From 62-47 sp049647485 (GTDB lineage: Bacteria; Pseudomonadota; Alphaproteobacteria; Rhizobiales; Xanthobacteraceae): a stretch of 18,709 nucleotides of DNA. The notes beneath the pieces were generated by a model. That model was given only the letters and a program-made list of their open reading frames with translations, was not told the DNA's origin and made no database searches. This document shows positions 16,237 through 18,709 of this stretch, piece after piece. Every line of letters starts with the position of its first letter. Within the stretch, counting starts at the first letter, position 1. The stretch lies in contig JBARXT010000043.1 in the NCBI GenBank assembly GCA_049647485.1, positions 1-18,709 of the forward strand, in the 5' to 3' direction. Made by a program: the position numbers and the translations under genes.

Positions 16237-17298
16237 ATGACAATCACCCGCCGCCGGTTTCTTGCTTCCGTGGCCGGCATTGCCGCCATGCTCGGCGGCT
16301 CCGCGTTCTGGGCCTCCTTCATGAAAACCTATAATGGGCCGGTGTCGGATCATTTTGACGGGCTCCGTTTCTTCGATCCGCATGGATCCTCGCCCAAGAG
16401 CCTCGCCGAGGTGCTGCGCTGGCAGTTCGGCGGCGACCGCCAGCGCCACAAATGGCCGGACTGGGTGCCGAGCCCCCATGCCGATACCCCGCCGCCCCGC
16501 GTATCGGAGGGCATCCGGTTGTCGTTCGTCGGGCATGCGAGCTGGCTGATCCAGGCGGCGAGCCTCAACATCCTGATCGATCCGGTGTGGTCGGAGCGCG
16601 CCTCGCCCTTTTCCTTCGCCGGGCCGAAGCGCCACAACGATCCCGGCATCGCCTTCGAGGCGCTGCCGCCGATCGATGCCGTGCTGGTGTCGCACGGCCA
16701 TTACGATCATCTCGACGTGGCGACGCTGTCACGGCTGCAGTCCGAGTTCGCGCCGCGCGTCATCACGCCGCTCGGCAACGACGTGACCATGCGCGCGGCC
16801 GACGCCGCGATTCGCGTCGAAGCGTTCGACTGGCATGACCACGTCAATCTCGGCAACGGCGTGACGGTGACGCTGGTGCCGACGCGGCACTGGTCGGCGC
16901 GCGGGCTGTTCGACCGTAACAAGGCGCTATGGGCGAGCTTCGTCTTGAAGACACCCTCCGGCAATCTCTATGTCGTCTGCGATTCCAGTTATGGCGACGG
17001 CGGCCACTTCCGCCGCGTGCGCGATGCGCACGGGCCGTTCCGGCTGGCGATCCTGCCGATCGGCGCTTACGAGCCGCGCTGGTTCATGCGCGACCAGCAC
17101 ATGAACCCGGAGGAAGCGGTAAAGGCGTTCGCCGATAGTGGCGCCGAACGCGCGCTGGCGCATCACCACGGCACGTTTCAACTGACGGACGAGGCGATCG
17201 ACGCGCCGGTCGCAGCGTTGCAGGTCGCGCTGGATGCGGCGAATATTTCGCGCGAGAAGTTCGTCGCGCTAAAGCCGGGGCAGGTGGTGGAGGTTTGA
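16237..17298 (+). CDS. Metallo-beta-lactamase-fold hydrolase (NAPE-PLD/UlaG-like), Tat-exported
   Basis: A 353-residue zinc hydrolase. Metal ligands visible are the HGHYDH motif (His153, His155, Asp157, His158), His218 in PTRHWS, Asp249 in CDSSYGD and a histidine in AHHHGTF (309-311). The segment RWFMRDQHMNPEEAV (281-295) is typical of the N-acyl-phosphatidylethanolamine phospholipase D-like branch, whose bacterial members may act on phospholipids; the real substrate is unknown. The N-terminus MTITRRRFLASVAGIAAMLG has the twin-arginine RRxFL pattern plus a hydrophobic stretch, so a folded, metal-loaded protein is probably exported by Tat. ATG 16237 was chosen because it places this signal at the start. 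No strong ribosome binding site is seen. Confidence 0.92.
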   Translation: MTITRRRFLASVAGIAAMLGGSAFWASFMKTYNGPVSDHFDGLRFFDPHGSSPKSLAEVLRWQFGGDRQRHKWPDWVPSPHADTPPPRVSEGIRLSFVGHASWLIQAASLNILIDPVWSERASPFSFAGPKRHNDPGIAFEALPPIDAVLVSHGHYDHLDVATLSRLQSEFAPRVITPLGNDVTMRAADAAIRVEAFDWHDHVNLGNGVTVTLVPTRHWSARGLFDRNKALWASFVLKTPSGNLYVVCDSSYGDGGHFRRVRDAHGPFRLAILPIGAYEPRWFMRDQHMNPEEAVKAFADSGAERALAHHHGTFQLTDEAIDAPVAALQVALDAANISREKFVALKPGQVVEV

Positions 17299-17323
17299 GG
17301 GGCGCGCTGTCGACGCAATCAGA

Positions 17324-17397
17324 CGTCATGGCCGGACTTGATCCGGCCATCCATCATTGTTGAGAGATGGATGCGCGGGTCAAGCCCGCGCCTGACG
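17324..17397. repeat. Palindromic intergenic repeat, type B, second copy
   Basis: Left arm CGTCATGGCCGGACTTGATC and right arm ending GGTCAAGCCCGCGCCTGACG make an imperfect hairpin of 74 bp with CCATCCATC/GATGGATG in the inner stem. It is of the same type as 13247-13336 but diverged and shorter. It lies between the convergent hydrolase and SIMPL-domain genes, where it could serve as a transcription barrier. Confidence 0.85.
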
Positions 17398-17421
17398 ACG
17401 ATGTAAATCTGACGGGCGAAA

Positions 17422-18138
17422 CTACTGCGCCGCCGCCTTAATTGCCCATGACACGCTGACATTGATGTGCAGCGTTTCCTCGCCCGGTGCGACGGGGGCT
17501 GCGGCGAAATCCATCGACGCCTTGCGCACCATTGGCATCGGCGGCATGGCACCGCCTTCGCTGATGCTGACCGGATCGCCCAGCGTCACGCCAGCGGCCT
17601 TGGCGTAGATCTCAGCCTTGCGCCGTGCGTCGGCGATCGCTTTCGGCCGCGCCTCGTCGAGCAGTTTCGAGGTATTCGACACCGCGAAGTGGATGCCCCC
17701 GATGTCGTTGGCGCCGGCTGCGACCAGCGCGTCGATGATGCCGGCGACCTTGCTGACGTCGCGCAGCTTCACGGTGACGCGGTTGCTGGCGCGATAGCCG
17801 CTCACCACCGGCGGGCCGTTCCGGTTGGGACCGGTGTTGGCATATTGCGGCGACAGTGACAGCCGCGAGGTCTGGTAGTCCTTCTCGGCGAGACCCGCGC
17901 CTTGCAGCGCCAGCAGCACGCGGCCCATCGCGGCGTTGTTGGCGTCGCTGGCCTCCCGCGCGGTCTTGGCGTCGGTGGTGACGCCGCCGTCGATCTGCGC
18001 GAGATCCGGCGTCGCGTTGACGGTGGCGTCCCCGGTCACGGAAATCATCGGCGGCAAGGTGGTGTCGGCCATCGCGGCTCCGGACAGGCCGAGGTAGGTC
18101 GCCGCGAGCGCGGCGGTCAAGATGTGGGGTGCGATCAT
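17422..18138 (-). CDS. SIMPL-domain (DUF541) exported protein
   Basis: A 238-residue SIMPL/DUF541 protein. The N-terminus MIAPHILTAALAATYLGLSG ending AAMA-DT is a Sec signal peptide with a predicted cut after AMA. The mature part opens with PMISVTGDATVNATPDLAQI, the family's first strand motif, then GVTTDAKTAREASDANNAAM, YQTSRLSLSPQY, GYRASNRVTVKLRDVSKVAG, and the ARPKAIADARRKAEIYAKAA helix and ISEGG near the end. The family is periplasmic or outer-membrane associated, with no firm activity; some members are tied to stress resistance. ATG 18138 has GTGAG six bases upstream; a GTG at 18147 would overlap the upstream stop as GTGA. Either way it is coupled to the GyrI-like gene. Confidence 0.93.
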   Translation of the reverse strand: MIAPHILTAALAATYLGLSGAAMADTTLPPMISVTGDATVNATPDLAQIDGGVTTDAKTAREASDANNAAMGRVLLALQGAGLAEKDYQTSRLSLSPQYANTGPNRNGPPVVSGYRASNRVTVKLRDVSKVAGIIDALVAAGANDIGGIHFAVSNTSKLLDEARPKAIADARRKAEIYAKAAGVTLGDPVSISEGGAMPPMPMVRKASMDFAAAPVAPGEETLHINVSVSWAIKAAAQ

Positions 18139-18143
18139 GGTTC

Positions 18144-18709
18144 TCACTTCAGCGGGACGTAGACGTTGATCACCAGCTTGTCTTCCGCGGTCTTCAGCGG
18201 ATCGGTGGTGTATTCCTCGATGAACAGGTCTTTCGCTTCGAGTTTCTTGTCGTCGAGATGATTGGTGATCGCCTCATAGGTGTTGTCCATGTTGTCGTAG
18301 GACCCGCGATGCACGAACTTCAGCGCCTTGCCCTCGGGCGATTTGCCCATGCTCATATTCTTCGGCAGATCCTTCGGCTCCTGATCCACCGGCACCTCGG
18401 CCTGGAACACGAAGCCGTTGTCGTCGGTCGAGGTGTAAACGATCATCGGGTTGCCGGCTGGTTTGATGCCCTGCTTGTCGAGCATGGAAGACACCGCCTT
18501 GAAGGCGTCGATCAGGCTTTCGAACGCCGAATCCCACGTCGCGTTGCCGGTGTAGATCAGCACCGTCTTGGGCGTCAGCGTGATTTCCTCGCCGAACGGA
18601 TCGGCGGTCTGCGTCGCCGGCGGTGAGGCAGGGGCCGTGGCGCTGGCCGGCGGCGTCGTCGGGGAGGGCGTCGCGGGGGCGGCGGTGGTCGGCGCGGTCT
18701 GGTCCGGCT
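18144..18709 (-). CDS. GyrI-like/AraC effector-binding domain protein (partial, N-terminus off the right edge)
   Basis: 188 codons are visible, with no start; the 5' end is beyond the window. The first about 35 residues are a low-complexity Pro/Ala/Thr linker (APTTAAPATPSPTTPPASAT and so on). A GyrI-like domain follows: LTPKTVLIYTGNATWDS, SMLDKQGIKPAGNPMIVYTS, FVFQAEVPVD, the GKALKFVHRGSYDNMDNTYE segment containing the family's H-x-G-S/P-Y, and FIEEYTTDPLKTAEDKLVIN at the C-terminus. No DNA-binding domain is visible. With the linker and the exported SIMPL neighbour, it is probably a secreted or membrane-tethered ligand-binding protein, not a regulator. Its stop is 5 bp before the SIMPL ATG. 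Confidence 0.85.
   Translation of the reverse strand, partial: PDQTAPTTAAPATPSPTTPPASATAPASPPATQTADPFGEEITLTPKTVLIYTGNATWDSAFESLIDAFKAVSSMLDKQGIKPAGNPMIVYTSTDDNGFVFQAEVPVDQEPKDLPKNMSMGKSPEGKALKFVHRGSYDNMDNTYEAITNHLDDKKLEAKDLFIEEYTTDPLKTAEDKLVINVYVPLK

Overview
The window looks like ordinary chromosomal DNA from an alphaproteobacterium of the Bradyrhizobium/Rhodopseudomonas/Nitrobacter/Afipia group (Nitrobacteraceae). This rests on the high GC content, strongly GC-biased third codon positions, the gene order ffh-rpsP-rimM-trmD-rplS followed by leuC, the folD-DUF167-yggT cluster, and several palindromic intergenic repeats of a kind I know from that group. No database search was possible, so the genus is inferred.

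Left part (1-5500). A minus-strand cluster yggT > DUF167 > folD runs off the left edge. It is followed by a plus-strand tRNA-Ala(CGC) with its own candidate promoter. Then come minus-strand genes: an NTF2/SnoaL-like protein paired with a crotonase-fold protein that lacks the usual hydratase glutamates, a stand-alone class I glutamine amidotransferase, a short-chain dehydrogenase and a TerB-like protein. Between TerB and the next gene lies a decayed remnant of a DUF5939-type adenylate/guanylate cyclase (5631-6018).

Middle part (6100-10260). A cytochrome P450 (minus) and an MFS exporter of the MFS_3 type (plus) are divergent across a 388-bp spacer. Two small overlapping unknown genes follow, on the minus strand.

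Right part (10257-15830). This is a housekeeping block on the minus strand: ffh (SRP54), rpsP (S16), rimM, trmD and rplS (L19), ending in a clear intrinsic terminator, then leuC with its own terminator. A 36-codon small ORF with a good ribosome binding site sits between rplS and leuC. Palindromic repeats lie in the ffh leader and between rimM and trmD.

Right edge (15840-18709). A Tat-signal metallo-beta-lactamase-fold hydrolase of the NAPE-PLD/UlaG-like type faces a two-gene unit, a GyrI-like-domain protein (cut by the window edge) followed by a SIMPL-domain exported protein, with a palindromic repeat between the convergent units.

I see no prophage, insertion sequence, CRISPR array or defence island. 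The points most worth a second look are the hidden small ORF before leuC, the two unknown small genes after it, the cyclase pseudogene, the His-for-Glu change in the amidotransferase triad, the non-canonical crotonase and the repeat placed in the ffh leader. None amounts to a clearly new system.
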